NCBI RefSeq assembly: GCF_001048695.1
Contig: NZ_CVRB01000001.1
Location: forward strand, 868,001-932,000
Source of the DNA: Neobacillus massiliamazoniensis
GTDB lineage: Bacteria > Bacillota > Bacilli > Bacillales > Cytobacillaceae
Reading direction: 5' to 3'
DNA: 64,000 bases
Every line of letters begins with the position of its first letter. Within the stretch, counting starts at the first letter, position 1. The position numbers and the translations under genes are program-made. The notes beneath the pieces are model-generated. The model was not told where the DNA came from and did no database searches. It saw nothing but the letters and a program-made list of their open reading frames with translations. Below are positions 26,521 through 35,774 of this stretch, piece after piece.

Positions 26521-27264
26521 TTATTTTAGAACCCATTTTCGGATTGCTTTTGCCACTCCATCAGCTTCATTTGTATCCGTCACCCAATCAGCAGATTGTT
26601 TTACCTTTTCTTGTGCGTTTCCCATCGCAACACCAATTCCAGCTTCAACAATCATCGCCAAATCATTAAGACTATCTCCTACGGCCATACAATGGTTCAT
26701 ATCGATTCCAAAACGGTCACAAACGATTTTTAGTCCATTTGCTTTGTTAATTCCAAGCGGGTTTACTTCGATATTTGTTAGAGTTGAGTTACTTAGCTCG
26801 AATTCACCTTTTTCATTAAGTTCATTTAAGATAAACTCTCTTGTTGTATCATCATCAATATCAAAACCGAACTTCAGCCACTCGACTACATTGATATCCT
26901 CCGGCATTTCATTGGTCCAATAATTGTCGGTGCTAATGGCCCAAAACTTTGTCTTATGCTGTTTGGACAACTCCCACATCCACTCTACAAGATCCGTTTT
27001 TAACAGGCTTCTTTTGACTAATTCGCGGTTTTCATCCCAAATTTCACTTCCATTTGCTGTAACCAAAAAGGATGTTAACGATAAGGATTCAGCATATTTC
27101 CCACAAGTGATGATTGATCGGCCTGTACTGAGGACAACATAAACTCCCATCTCTTGTGCAGCCTTGATTGCCTTTCGGTTTGCTTCAGAAATTTCCCCTT
27201 GCTTATTTAATAGTGTTCCGTCCATATCAAGTGCAATTAATTTAATATCCTTATTATTATCCAT
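26521..27264 (-). CDS. Cof-type HAD-IIB family phosphatase
   Basis: About 247 residues. Motif I is LDMDGTLLN, motif II LSTGRS, motif III lies in NKANGLK, and motif IV is GDSLNDLAMI; a large C2-type cap lies between motifs II and III. Members dephosphorylate sugar phosphates, FMN or PLP; the exact substrate cannot be set. The ATG at 27264 has AAGGGAG 13 nt upstream, which is long; the upstream in-frame TTG 27276 is too close to it. It lies between csp and pssA on the same strand. Confidence 0.9.
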   Translation of the reverse strand: MDNNKDIKLIALDMDGTLLNKQGEISEANRKAIKAAQEMGVYVVLSTGRSIITCGKYAESLSLTSFLVTANGSEIWDENRELVKRSLLKTDLVEWMWELSKQHKTKFWAISTDNYWTNEMPEDINVVEWLKFGFDIDDDTTREFILNELNEKGEFELSNSTLTNIEVNPLGINKANGLKIVCDRFGIDMNHCMAVGDSLNDLAMIVEAGIGVAMGNAQEKVKQSADWVTDTNEADGVAKAIRKWVLK

Positions 27265-27316
27265 ATTTAATAGCAAACTCCCTTTTCATTTTACTGAAAG
27301 CCTATTTCTTTTTATT

Positions 27317-28012
27317 TTATTGCTTTTTCTTTTTAAACCTCACTAATTGATATCCAATGAAAGCAACATATAAAGGCATTGCTACATAAATAAAGTAAGG
27401 AAAACGATGATGTTCTTTTCTAAAGACCATGTAAATGGCATAACCAAGAAATAGAGTAATAATGATGCCGTATTTCGGAAGCGGGACTTCTTTCAAACTC
27501 GGTATTTTTATCGTGCTTACCATTAATATGCAAAGAGCAAAGAAAGCAATGACAAAAATGACCCCTGGCATCTTTCCGTGAAAAAAGGTCAATAGAGTTA
27601 ACAAGCCCCCACCGGCAGTGATGGGGACACCTGTGAAATATTTTAAGGATGATTTCACTGCATTAATGTTAAATCTAGCTAATCGATAAGCACCGAATAA
27701 TGGAAATAAGGCGGCAATCGCCATCCCGACAATCCCAAAATAAGAAAAATAGGCATAATATGCCATCATCGCAGGTGCTACCCCGAAGGTGACGATATCT
27801 GCAAGTGAATCCAATTCTTTACCGAGTTCACTTTCTACGTGTAACATCCTAGCAATCCGACCATCCATACTATCGAGCATCATGCCAATCAAAATGAGAA
27901 TCGCTGCATTTCGGTAATCCCCTGATGCAGAATACATTACTGACAAAAAACCAAAAAATAAATTTAATAGTGTAAAAATGTTTGGAATACTGGTTCTAAT
28001 AATATGTATCAC
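27317..28012 (-). CDS. pssA: CDP-diacylglycerol-serine O-phosphatidyltransferase PssA
   Basis: A 231-residue integral membrane CDP-alcohol phosphatidyltransferase. The catalytic signature D-x2-D-G-x2-A-R-x8-G-x3-D-x3-D is complete (DSMDGRIAR ... GKELDSLAD). NIFTLLNLFFGF at the N-terminus is typical of Bacillus-type PssA. It makes phosphatidylserine, the precursor of phosphatidylethanolamine; a psd decarboxylase is not in the window. It is the last gene of the GT2-GtrA-PAP2-PssA run. Confidence 0.9.
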   Translation of the reverse strand: MIHIIRTSIPNIFTLLNLFFGFLSVMYSASGDYRNAAILILIGMMLDSMDGRIARMLHVESELGKELDSLADIVTFGVAPAMMAYYAYFSYFGIVGMAIAALFPLFGAYRLARFNINAVKSSLKYFTGVPITAGGGLLTLLTFFHGKMPGVIFVIAFFALCILMVSTIKIPSLKEVPLPKYGIIITLFLGYAIYMVFRKEHHRFPYFIYVAMPLYVAFIGYQLVRFKKKKQ

Positions 28013-28032
28013 TCCAATTTTATAAGCGCGGA

Positions 28033-28707
28033 TTATTCATTTGATCCCCCACCTAGTTTATATTTCTTATTATAACGCTTTTCTTTGTAAAATTGGAAAA
28101 ACCATATTGAAATTGCTAACCAAAATCCACTTGCAAAATACCCACCGATAATATCGCTTGGATAATGGACCCCCAAATAAATTCGGCTGATGCCGATCAT
28201 GAGAATCATAAAAATACTTATAAAAAGAAGCAGACTTCTCCCCCACCTGCTTCGAATGTGGCGCCAGAGTAAGAATGCAACAATCCCATAAAGGGCGAAA
28301 GCACTCATTGCATGTCCGCTTGGAAAGCTAAACCCGCTTATATCAATTAAGCGGTGCAAATTAGGACGCACCCGATGAAACAATTGTTTTAATAGAAAAT
28401 TTAAAACAGCTGCGCCTAAAACCACAACCGTAAACAAAATCAACTCCAAGCGATGATGTAAAACCTTATAAAGGAATAACATAATTAAAAGACTCAGGAT
28501 AATTACCATCTTTGTCGATCCAATAAAGGTAAAGAACTTCATTACACTAGTGAGCGTTGGAGATTCAAGCCCCTGAACGGCTGAGATGATCGTACTGTCA
28601 AAATAAGCAATTTTATGATCACTAATCAATAAAGCAATAAGACTGAAGCAAACTAAACAAAATGCACTTATGATAAAAGCTATAATAATATTTGATTTAA
28701 AACTCAT
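28033..28707 (-). CDS. PAP2-superfamily membrane phosphatase
   Basis: A 224-residue protein with six membrane segments and the three PAP2 catalytic motifs: KQLFHRVRP, SFPSGHAMS and SRIYLGVHYPSDIIGG. It removes phosphate from lipid phosphates such as phosphatidic acid, phosphatidylglycerophosphate or undecaprenyl pyrophosphate; sequence alone does not decide. Its place between GtrA/GT2 and pssA suggests work on a lipid carrier or phospholipid intermediate. Confidence 0.9.
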   Translation of the reverse strand: MSFKSNIIIAFIISAFCLVCFSLIALLISDHKIAYFDSTIISAVQGLESPTLTSVMKFFTFIGSTKMVIILSLLIMLFLYKVLHHRLELILFTVVVLGAAVLNFLLKQLFHRVRPNLHRLIDISGFSFPSGHAMSAFALYGIVAFLLWRHIRSRWGRSLLLFISIFMILMIGISRIYLGVHYPSDIIGGYFASGFWLAISIWFFQFYKEKRYNKKYKLGGGSNE

Positions 28708-28729
28708 TTAAAAAATCCTTCTTTAATTA

Positions 28730-29161
28730 TTATTCTGGAATTTCATTTTTCACTTTGATAGACCATTTTGAGAAAACAAAAAACTTTTGTCCAAAGTAAT
28801 TGAGTATGGTATACAAGCCTGTCCCTACTAAGACAGCGAGGTCTGTCTTCACATTTTCAGTAAAAAAGGAATTCGAATTAAGAAGCCCTACCACTAAATT
28901 TTTCGCTAAATCATAGGAGATGAAATAGCAAGCTAAAATAACGATTATAAAGCGAAATACACTCTTTGTAACCGAATTATCGCTATTAAATGTAAATTTT
29001 CGGTTTAAAAGATAACTTACACAGGCTCCTATAGAATTCCCACAAAAAGTGGAGATCCAATAGGATAGGCCTAATGCATCTAAAAATAGATACATGAATG
29101 ATAACCCAACAATAGTATTGACAATTCCCACCAGAATAAAGCGAACAAATGAATATTTCAT
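28730..29161 (-). CDS. GtrA-family membrane protein
   Basis: A 143-residue protein with four membrane segments, GtrA fold: FVRFILVGIVNTIVG at the N-terminus, the central SYLLNRKFTF motif, and a C-terminal NYFGQKFFVF. GtrA proteins are proposed to flip polyprenyl-phosphate-linked sugars. The upstream glycosyltransferase, 9 bases away, is its likely partner in glycosylating a wall polymer or teichoic acid. Confidence 0.9.
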   Translation of the reverse strand: MKYSFVRFILVGIVNTIVGLSFMYLFLDALGLSYWISTFCGNSIGACVSYLLNRKFTFNSDNSVTKSVFRFIIVILACYFISYDLAKNLVVGLLNSNSFFTENVKTDLAVLVGTGLYTILNYFGQKFFVFSKWSIKVKNEIPE

Positions 29162-29170
29162 CTCATGCTC

Positions 29171-30163
29171 CTATTTAACAACAGCTTCATTATGCTGCTG
29201 GGTCTTTTCTTGGACACTGTATAAATCTTTTTCAATTGCATACCTAGGGCGTCTTTTCACTTCGTGATAAATTTTTCCGATGTATTCTCCAATGATTCCG
29301 ATTCCCAACAATTGTAACCCACCGACAAACCAAATAGAAATAATTAAAGAAGCCCAACCTGATTCGGTATGACCTAGGAATCTTTGTATTACTGCATAAG
29401 CTCCGGCAATGGCACTAATAATCATTGACAAAAAGCCTACAAACGTAACCAAACGGATCGGGGCCACACTAAAGGAGGTGATCCCATCAAATGCAAATGC
29501 CAGCATTTTCTTTAAAGGATATTTAGATTCCCCTGCTAACCGTTCCTTTCGATCGTAATAGACTTCTGTTGATTTGTAGCCAATACGAGGGACAAGCCCA
29601 CGAAGAAATAAATTGGATTCTTTGTATTTTAATAGTTCCTCTAAAGCACGTTTACTCATAAGACGAAAATCTGCATGGTTGGGGACTAGTTTTATTCCTA
29701 TTTTCCCCATAAACTTATAAAATCCCAGAGCCGTATTTCTTTTAAAGAAAGTATCTGTTTCACGTTTATCTCTAACACCATAAACGATATCAGCCCCTTC
29801 CCAAAACTTTTCAATGAACTCAGGAATGACGTTAATGTCGTCTTGAAGATCTGCATCAATCGAGATGACACAGTCGGAATGCTTGGCGGCAGTTTCTAGT
29901 CCAGCAAGGAGTGCAAATTGATGCCCGACATTTCCAGCAAGCTTAAGACCCTTAACATAAGGATTATTATCACTCTCGGTTTCAATTAAGTTCCAAGTGT
30001 TGTCCTTACTGCCATCATCCACAAACAATATTTTACTCTCATTTGATATAAGTGCATTCGTAATTAAATTAGTCATCAAAGTGGATAATTGAAAAGAGGT
30101 ATCTGTAAATACCTCCTCTTCATTAAAACATGGAACTACTATAGTTAACACTGGTTTATTCAT
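29171..30163 (-). CDS. family 2 glycosyltransferase, polyprenyl-phosphate glycosyltransferase type (GtrB/YkcC-like)
   Basis: A 330-residue enzyme. The catalytic domain (about 1-230) begins LTIVVPCFNEEE, has the nucleotide-sugar motif FVDDGSKDNT and the metal motif DADLQDD, and RGLVPRIGY in the acceptor region. Two C-terminal membrane segments follow (about 232-260 and 268-295), ending in GIGIIGEYIGKIYHEVKRRP, the standard tail of GtrB-type enzymes. It loads a sugar onto undecaprenyl phosphate for the GtrA flippase encoded next. A ribosome site AAAGGAGT lies upstream. Confidence 0.9.
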   Translation of the reverse strand: MNKPVLTIVVPCFNEEEVFTDTSFQLSTLMTNLITNALISNESKILFVDDGSKDNTWNLIETESDNNPYVKGLKLAGNVGHQFALLAGLETAAKHSDCVISIDADLQDDINVIPEFIEKFWEGADIVYGVRDKRETDTFFKRNTALGFYKFMGKIGIKLVPNHADFRLMSKRALEELLKYKESNLFLRGLVPRIGYKSTEVYYDRKERLAGESKYPLKKMLAFAFDGITSFSVAPIRLVTFVGFLSMIISAIAGAYAVIQRFLGHTESGWASLIISIWFVGGLQLLGIGIIGEYIGKIYHEVKRRPRYAIEKDLYSVQEKTQQHNEAVVK

Positions 30164-30372
30164 GGTTTAACTCCTTTAAATCATTTGGTTTCAATTGTCA
30201 ATGTACCCCAATCTCTCTATTTTTTCAATAATCATCTATTGTCAACAGAACCAAAAAAAGAGGGCGATATCGTAAACAGGTTGTGGATGGAGACAAATAG
30301 GATTTTTAAATGGATATCAGGTATCTATTCTTTAATCGAAAAAGTATTCATTAAGGTTATCTCCACTCACAT

Positions 30373-31062
30373 CTACATTTCGTCGATTCTTGCATAAGTA
30401 AAGCCCTGTTCAGATAATTCTTTGAGTACATCCTTTAAGGCGTTAATGGTATTGAGCGGGGCATCGACATCTGCCCCCCATGTTTCTCCGCAATCATGCA
30501 GCAGAATCACATCGCCTTTTTTTATTTGACCTAACAGTCTTGATTTAACCTTTTCACTACCGCCCTTCATTCTCCAGTCCTCAGCCATCACAGACCAGTG
30601 AATAATCTTGTATGATTTCGTCAGAAAGAAATCAAAAAGAGTCATTAACCCCCAAGGCGGGCGATAGTAAATAGTTCTCACTCCGGTAATTCCTTCAATA
30701 ATAGAAGTACTTTTTTTTAACTGTCTAATAACGGTCCATGGAAACATCAGCCAATTAGACGTGTGCACATAATTATGAATACCAATCAAGTGGCCTTCTT
30801 CCTGCATTCTTATAATCAACTCAGGGTATCGTTCCGCTCTAGAAGCTACTACAAAAAAAGTAGCTTTTACCTGATATTTTTTTAATAAATCTAGCAACTG
30901 AGGTGTATAAACAGGGCTTGGACCATCATCAAAAGTAAAGGCAATTTTTGATGAAGAAGAATATCGTTTTATTACACCAATTCCAAAACCAGCAGTTAAA
31001 ATAAAGGGAATTAAATAATATAAAGCCAGTAAAATAAATATAAGAAGTACAATCTTTTGCAT
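30373..31062 (-). CDS. membrane-anchored polysaccharide deacetylase (NodB/CE4)
   Basis: A 229-residue protein with an N-terminal signal anchor (about 4-25) and a CE4 domain. Motif 1 TFDDGPSP holds the catalytic Asp and metal Asp. Motif 2, usually HxxxH, appears as HNYVH. Motif 3 is RPPWG and motif 5 DVILLHD. It should deacetylate N-acetyl sugars in peptidoglycan or another wall polymer. It follows the GT28-type gene by 54 bases on the same strand. Confidence 0.88.
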   Translation of the reverse strand: MQKIVLLIFILLALYYLIPFILTAGFGIGVIKRYSSSSKIAFTFDDGPSPVYTPQLLDLLKKYQVKATFFVVASRAERYPELIIRMQEEGHLIGIHNYVHTSNWLMFPWTVIRQLKKSTSIIEGITGVRTIYYRPPWGLMTLFDFFLTKSYKIIHWSVMAEDWRMKGGSEKVKSRLLGQIKKGDVILLHDCGETWGADVDAPLNTINALKDVLKELSEQGFTYARIDEM

Positions 31063-31116
31063 ATAAAGCTCACCTTCACTTAGCCTAACAATATGTTAGG
31101 AACAGTCCAAATTTAT

Positions 31117-32283
31117 TTACCCCATAGCCATTTGTTGCTCTTCTTTTCCCCGATTTGCAGTTCTGATAATCACGTCAACGGCATCGATTGACGATGTCTT
31201 TGATTGATACATTTTTGTTCTTAATTTCATCGAAAGTAATGGGAAAGAATCATGGATCATGTGATGAATTTTCGTCACTAAATCAGATTCATTTTCCGCT
31301 AAAATAGCAAGGCCTGAATTCACTAAATAGTCCGCATTATCTTCTTCCTGGCCTGGAAGTGGATTGTATATTAATAATGGTAATTCCATAGCCATTGCCT
31401 CTGATATAGTTACCCCACCTGGCTTTGAAATCATAAGATCAGATATGGCCATTAATTCATTCACATTCTCACAAAATCCTAGGACAAGAACCTTATGCTT
31501 TGAGTTTCGCAACTCATCCTGCAATTGCTTTTGTAGTTTCTTATTTCTCCCGCAAATAACGATGAGTTGTATAGGTGTAGAAATTCTCTCCAAAGCGTGA
31601 AAGGTTGATAATCCTTTCCCGATCAACCCTTCTCCCCCACCCATCACGAGAATCGTGAATTGATTTGGATTTATGTCATATTTTGTGGCAAGAAGGTCCC
31701 GAGACTCTGTTTTCACAAATTTTTGGCGAATAGGAATACCCGTACATTTTATTTTGTATCGTTCAACACCTAAAGAAATTAATCTATCCTTTACCTGTTC
31801 GGACCCGACAACATATTGATCAGTGAAGGGATGAATCCAGTATGAATGATCCGTATAGTCCGTAATAATGGTAACTAGCGGAACATCAATTAATCCTTGT
31901 TCTTTTAATTTAGATATCATACTCGCGGCGAATGGATAGGTGCAGACAACCACTGTTGGGTTAATACTCTGTAATATTTCAAGCATCGAGCCCATTCCCA
32001 ATGAAAAAAAAGTATTTAATTTGGTAGAGAAAGCACTTCTTTCCCTTGTTTTTCGATAAATGTAGCTGTACACTTGCGGAAACCTTTTGATAACCTTCTT
32101 GTAAAAATAATTGCTTACAGGATAAAGAAAGGGATGAAGCCACTGCATAATATCCAAAATAATCGGCTCTGTATCAGGAAGATTAAGATCGACTGCTTCA
32201 CTGATCGCATTTGCCACTTGCTTATGTCCATCCCCATATGTGGCAGATAAGATCAGAATCTTATCCTTCTCTCTAAATTTCAT
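31117..32283 (-). CDS. GT28-family diacylglycerol glycosyltransferase-like protein (UgtP/MGDG-synthase type)
   Basis: A 388-residue protein. The N-terminal MGDG-synthase domain starts ILILSATYGDGHKQVANAI, and the C-terminal MurG-like domain has VMGGGEGLIGKG and SKPGGVTISEAMA with the UDP-sugar-binding Gly/Glu pattern. UgtP-type enzymes add glucose to diacylglycerol to make membrane glycolipids and lipoteichoic acid anchors; related MGDG-type proteins have other acceptors. The sequence departs from B. subtilis UgtP enough that I give no symbol. It lies between the deacetylase and the two-component genes, all on minus. Confidence 0.85.
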   Translation of the reverse strand: MKFREKDKILILSATYGDGHKQVANAISEAVDLNLPDTEPIILDIMQWLHPFLYPVSNYFYKKVIKRFPQVYSYIYRKTRERSAFSTKLNTFFSLGMGSMLEILQSINPTVVVCTYPFAASMISKLKEQGLIDVPLVTIITDYTDHSYWIHPFTDQYVVGSEQVKDRLISLGVERYKIKCTGIPIRQKFVKTESRDLLATKYDINPNQFTILVMGGGEGLIGKGLSTFHALERISTPIQLIVICGRNKKLQKQLQDELRNSKHKVLVLGFCENVNELMAISDLMISKPGGVTISEAMAMELPLLIYNPLPGQEEDNADYLVNSGLAILAENESDLVTKIHHMIHDSFPLLSMKLRTKMYQSKTSSIDAVDVIIRTANRGKEEQQMAMG

Positions 32284-32375
32284 AGCTTCATTAACTCCTT
32301 CACAAGAACATTAGGTTAAGAAAAGCTGACTTATTCATTTTCCCCTCTGTTTGTTTACAATTATACCATACCTAA

Positions 32376-33062
32376 TTACCCTTTAAAGCGGTAGCCAGCG
32401 CCCCAAACCGTCTCAATATATTGAGGATTAGACGGGTCTGCTTCGATTTTTTCCCGTATTTTTCGAATATGGACCGTAACGGTTGAAATATCTCCAAAGG
32501 AGTCAAATCCCCATAATCGCTCAAACAGCTGTTCTTTATTAAAGACATGGTTTGGATGCTGAGCCAAAAAGGTTAATACATCAAACTCTTTCGCAGTAAA
32601 TGTCACTTCATGGTTATTGACAAATACCCTTCTTGAAACCTTATCAATTCTCAAACCTCTAACCATTATACTTTCATTTTGTGGTTCCTTGTTAATTAAG
32701 CGCTCATAGCGGGCTATGTGTGATTTCACTCTAGCAACCAACTCGCTTGGACTAAATGGTTTCACGATGTAATCATCCGCTCCTAAACCTAAGCCACGGA
32801 TTTTATCGATATCTTCCTTTTTTGCTGAAACCATAAGGACAGGAATATCTTTTTCACTACGGATTGCCTTGCAGATCTGAAAACCATCTATCCCCGGAAG
32901 CATGAGATCAAGTAATACTAATTCTACCTCTTCCTTCAATGCTTTATTTAATCCGTCCGTGCCATTTAAGGCAATTTCAACTGAAAATCCATCTATTTCC
33001 AAGTAATCTCGTTCGAGTTCGGCAATACTTTTATCATCCTCTATAATTAGGATTCTTTTCAT
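32376..33062 (-). CDS. OmpR/PhoB-family response regulator
   Basis: About 228 residues. The receiver domain has the acidic pocket EDD, phospho-acceptor Asp in LLDLMLPG, and Lys in VKPF; the C-terminal winged helix ends TVWGAGYRFKG. I chose ATG 33062 (MKRILIIED), which has AGGTGA 5-6 nt upstream. It overlaps the end of the sensor kinase gene by 29 bases, so the pair is translationally coupled. Its targets are not known; the adjacent glycolipid and wall genes downstream on the same strand are candidates. Confidence 0.93.
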   Translation of the reverse strand: MKRILIIEDDKSIAELERDYLEIDGFSVEIALNGTDGLNKALKEEVELVLLDLMLPGIDGFQICKAIRSEKDIPVLMVSAKKEDIDKIRGLGLGADDYIVKPFSPSELVARVKSHIARYERLINKEPQNESIMVRGLRIDKVSRRVFVNNHEVTFTAKEFDVLTFLAQHPNHVFNKEQLFERLWGFDSFGDISTVTVHIRKIREKIEADPSNPQYIETVWGAGYRFKG

Positions 33063-34515
33063 CATTATCACCTGACTTTTTCAAAGTAAACAGAATTGTT
33101 GTTCCTTGTCCGACTTTACTTTCTGCCCAAATGCTTCCATGATGCTCTTCAATGATTCGCTTTGCAATCGATAATCCAAGACCACTTCCACCCTTCTCCG
33201 TTCCTCTAGCTAAGTCAGCACGGTAAAACCGTTCGAAGATCATCGGTAAACTTTCTTCAGGAATTCCTGGACCGTTGTCTTTCATTTTGAAAAGAATGTG
33301 GGAGTCAAAAGTTGATAAAGTAAAGCTCAACTTTTTAGTCTCTTTGTCATTATACTTCAAGGAATTATCTACAATATTGTTGATAACCCGTTTTAAATGT
33401 TCACGATCCCCAATAATAAGGTAATCCCCATTGTTTTTAATATGAAGATCAATTTCAACATTCTTATCCTCCCAGTCAAATCGAAGCTCTTCGACAAAAT
33501 CCTCGAGGTAATGATTGAAATGAAATCTTTCAAAATTAAAAGGTAACCGTTGCAAGTCCAGTTTTGAATAGAGAAATAGTTCATCAATCATATGGTCTAG
33601 ATTGATCGACTTTTTATAAATCGTCTCGATATAACGGTCCATTTTTTCAGGGCTATTGGCAACACCATCCCGAATCCCCTCAACATAACCCTTTATAGTC
33701 GTAATCGGTGTTTTTAAGTCATGGGAAATATTCGCAATTAACTCTGTCCGATTTTCCTCATATGCCACTTGTTTTTCAATCGATTCCTTTAATCGAATTC
33801 TCATTTCCTCAAATCCTTGAGCTAGTTGTCCCAATTCATCCTTGGACATCGGCTCAATCGAATAATTGAGGTTTCCTTCCTTAATATGATTTGCTGCCCT
33901 TTGTAATTCCCGTATCGGACGAATGATGCTCCTTGAAACTAAGTAAGTTAATAGACCATTCGTAACTACTAAGATAAGGATTATTCCCACAAATATTATT
34001 GGGAAAGAAGAGCGAACAAATTTTGCTAAACTATTCGCATCTGTAATAAAGAAAATCGAGCCCTCACTATGATCAGGAAAGTAAAAATCGAGCTTTCGAA
34101 TCGTCAAATACTGACCATCAACCCGCTCAACTGGATCAACATCACTGATTAATCCAAACATAGGTAGATCATCTATTCCAATTCCTTTTAAAAAGGACGA
34201 GCTGTAAGTAATGCTCTTACCTTTTCTAACCACTATCCCAGTATCAGATTTATTTAACTCATTGTCGATTTTTTTTAAATAAGACGGATTGGAAAATTGT
34301 TCAGGATCATTTAATGCTTGCTTATGCACATCAATATAAAACTGATCGGTTTCGCTAATAGCTTTTTGTTGCTCGGGCGGAAGATAGGTTTTCTCTAATT
34401 CTTTAATATCCCCTTTGAAAAGCAAGGCCACTAAGAGTGTAGAAAGAATAACGAAAAAAATAGGAACAAGAACCATTGCAAGATAGGATATTAATAATCT
34501 AAGACGAATCGACAT
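33034..34515 (-). CDS. sensor histidine kinase with HAMP domain
   Basis: About 493 residues. It has TM1 near the N-terminus, an extracytoplasmic sensor of roughly 130 residues, TM2, then HAMP (about 210-262), HisKA with ISHDLKTPITTIKG, and HATPase with N box INNIVDNSLKY, G1 DNGPGIPEE and G2 GGSGLGLSIAK. In transcription order the kinase precedes its regulator, the reverse of the common arrangement. I chose ATG 34515 (MSIRLRLL); ATG 34545 with AAGG at 9 nt is also possible. Confidence 0.92.
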   Translation of the reverse strand: MSIRLRLLISYLAMVLVPIFFVILSTLLVALLFKGDIKELEKTYLPPEQQKAISETDQFYIDVHKQALNDPEQFSNPSYLKKIDNELNKSDTGIVVRKGKSITYSSSFLKGIGIDDLPMFGLISDVDPVERVDGQYLTIRKLDFYFPDHSEGSIFFITDANSLAKFVRSSFPIIFVGIILILVVTNGLLTYLVSRSIIRPIRELQRAANHIKEGNLNYSIEPMSKDELGQLAQGFEEMRIRLKESIEKQVAYEENRTELIANISHDLKTPITTIKGYVEGIRDGVANSPEKMDRYIETIYKKSINLDHMIDELFLYSKLDLQRLPFNFERFHFNHYLEDFVEELRFDWEDKNVEIDLHIKNNGDYLIIGDREHLKRVINNIVDNSLKYNDKETKKLSFTLSTFDSHILFKMKDNGPGIPEESLPMIFERFYRADLARGTEKGGSGLGLSIAKRIIEEHHGSIWAESKVGQGTTILFTLKKSGDNDEKNPNYRG

Positions 34516-34800
34516 CTTCTCACTGCTTTCAATTTTTAAAATCATATATATTAGCCTTAATGACATCAATTATAATACGCAATAAAAATAGAATAAACAA
34601 CCTGCCTAAAGAAACGATTAATGAATTATTAAATCTTTATTAAATTGTTCTAATTTAGAGTTTTGAAAATGGGGATATCGAATCAGTCTTATAATTGAAT
34701 TTGGTGTTGCCTTTATCGCCATTGGCGCTATTTTAACAAAGTTAAATTTGTTATCAAACAACTTAAAATATTTTTATTGAATCTTATACTCCTGTCACAG

Positions 34801-34828
34801 ACACAAATGACCTCGACCTCATACGATA
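34801..34828 (+). promoter_or_regulatory. Sigma-K-like promoter of the first Ser/Arg-repeat gene
   Basis: AC (-35) is followed after 17 bases by CATACGATA (-10), matching the sigma-K pattern AC-N16/17-CATAnnnTA. The same -10 nonamer, followed by a similar AGCAATGAA, recurs upstream of the paralogue at 35916. Confidence 0.65.
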
Positions 34829-34881
34829 AAGCAATGAAGGACAAAGGGGTCTTTCAGGATAAAATAAAGGAGGTGTTTTCA

Positions 34882-35577
34882 ATGATTGTATTTACAGTTA
34901 AGGAAATTGAAACTGCCGTAGAAGAAGCTGAAAGCTTAGGATTAAACGATTTTATGTATCAAGACCCTCCTAGTTGTTGGGGAGGTTCTAGTCGTCGGTC
35001 AAGCAGACGCTCTAGCCAAAGTTCGAACAATCGGTCAAGCAGTCGCTCTAGCCAAAGTTCGAACAATCAGTCAAGCAGTCGCTCTAGCCAAAGTTCGAGC
35101 AATCAGTCAAGCAGTCGCTCTAGCCAAAGTTCGAGCAATCAGTCAAGCAGTCGCTCTAGCCAAAGTTCGAGCAATCAGTCAAGCAGTCGCTCTAGCCAAA
35201 GTTCGAGCAGAAGCTCCAGTAGACGTGCAAGCAGAATCGCCAGACGTCGGTCTAGCCGCCGCTCCAGCCATAAGTCCAGTCGTCGGTCTAGCCGCCGGAC
35301 ACGTTTCTTGGTAATTTTTAGATCGCAGCGACGTCGGTCTAGCCAACGGTCTAGCAAGAGGTCAAGTGAGCGTTCGAGCAGTCGATCAAGAGCTAGTTTC
35401 AGCCGCTCAAGCCGTCGGTCCAGCCGCAGATTCCGTCGTCGGTCCAGCCGTCGGTCTAGTCGCCGGTCTAGTCGTCGGTCTAGCCGTCGTTCTAGTCGCC
35501 GGTCTAGTCGCCGGTCTAGTCGCCGGTCTAGTCGTCGTTCTGGTCGTCGTTCCTCTCGTAGGTCAAGACGTCGTTAA
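34882..35577 (+). CDS. Ser/Arg-repeat protein, candidate spore-coat protein (CotG-like composition)
   Basis: A 231-residue protein; the start is ATG 34882, not the upstream open frame, because AAAGGAGGTG lies at ideal spacing. Residues 1-34 form a non-repetitive head with EIETAVEEAESLGLND, MYQDPPSC and WGG. The rest is almost only Ser and Arg: RSSRRSSQ, then 12-residue repeats of type RSSQSSSNQSSS, a short non-repetitive bridge with RTRFLVIFRSQR, then RRSS tetrapeptides to the end. The extreme basicity and dense serines resemble CotG-type coat proteins, which are phosphorylated by the kinase CotH. The sigma-K-like promoter supports late mother-cell expression. Function is inferred; no close family is recognised. 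Confidence 0.75.
   Translation: MIVFTVKEIETAVEEAESLGLNDFMYQDPPSCWGGSSRRSSRRSSQSSNNRSSSRSSQSSNNQSSSRSSQSSSNQSSSRSSQSSSNQSSSRSSQSSSNQSSSRSSQSSSRSSSRRASRIARRRSSRRSSHKSSRRSSRRTRFLVIFRSQRRRSSQRSSKRSSERSSSRSRASFSRSSRRSSRRFRRRSSRRSSRRSSRRSSRRSSRRSSRRSSRRSSRRSGRRSSRRSRRR
35008..35223 (+). repeat. Six tandem 36-bp repeats inside the Ser/Arg gene
   Basis: Units beginning CGCTCTAGCCAAAGTTCG recur every 36 bases at 35008, 35044, 35080, 35116, 35152 and 35188, in frame, each encoding RSSQSS(N/S)N(R/Q)SSS. The third to fifth are almost identical, a sign of recent slippage or unequal exchange. A separate 12-bp periodicity (Arg-Arg-Ser-Ser codons) covers about 35400-35570. Confidence 0.92.
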
Positions 35578-35683
35578 TCAGTTCACATTGATTCGGATAA
35601 CTTGACAATATCTAAATAAATCAATTTATTTCCTTACCTACTATTTAAGACATGTACTCATTTTTATCAGTGCAAAACGATCA

Positions 35684-35733
35684 AAAACCCCGTTCTCATT
35701 TAATTATTCGAGAACAGGGTTTTCTTTTTATTA
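35684..35733 (+). terminator. Terminator of the first Ser/Arg-repeat gene
   Basis: AAACCCCGTTCTC pairs with GAGAACAGGGTTT (one mismatch) around a loop of about 11 nt, followed by TTCTTTTT. Confidence 0.85.
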
Positions 35734-35774
35734 GATTTTTTTGTTTCTGTTTCATTATTGAATATTATTATTCA

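Noticed and set aside
34690-34795. Start-less hydrophobic frame (…EFGVAFIAIGAILTKLN…) before the Ser/Arg gene
   Set aside because: It follows a stop codon directly, has no start or ribosome site and no recognised family; it may be chance in AT-rich DNA.
34777-34881. N-terminal extension of the Ser/Arg protein to 266 residues
   Set aside because: ATG 34882 has an ideal AAAGGAGGTG site, and the extension overlaps the sigma-K-like promoter, so it would lie upstream of the transcript start.
35008-35223. Regular 36-bp direct repeats that could suggest a CRISPR array
   Set aside because: The repeats are contiguous with no unique spacers, keep the reading frame and encode a low-complexity protein; no cas genes are near.
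35175-35357. Leu/Arg-rich open frame antisense to the Ser/Arg gene
   Set aside because: It is a mechanical consequence of the Ser/Arg codon repeats read on the other strand; it has no ribosome site.
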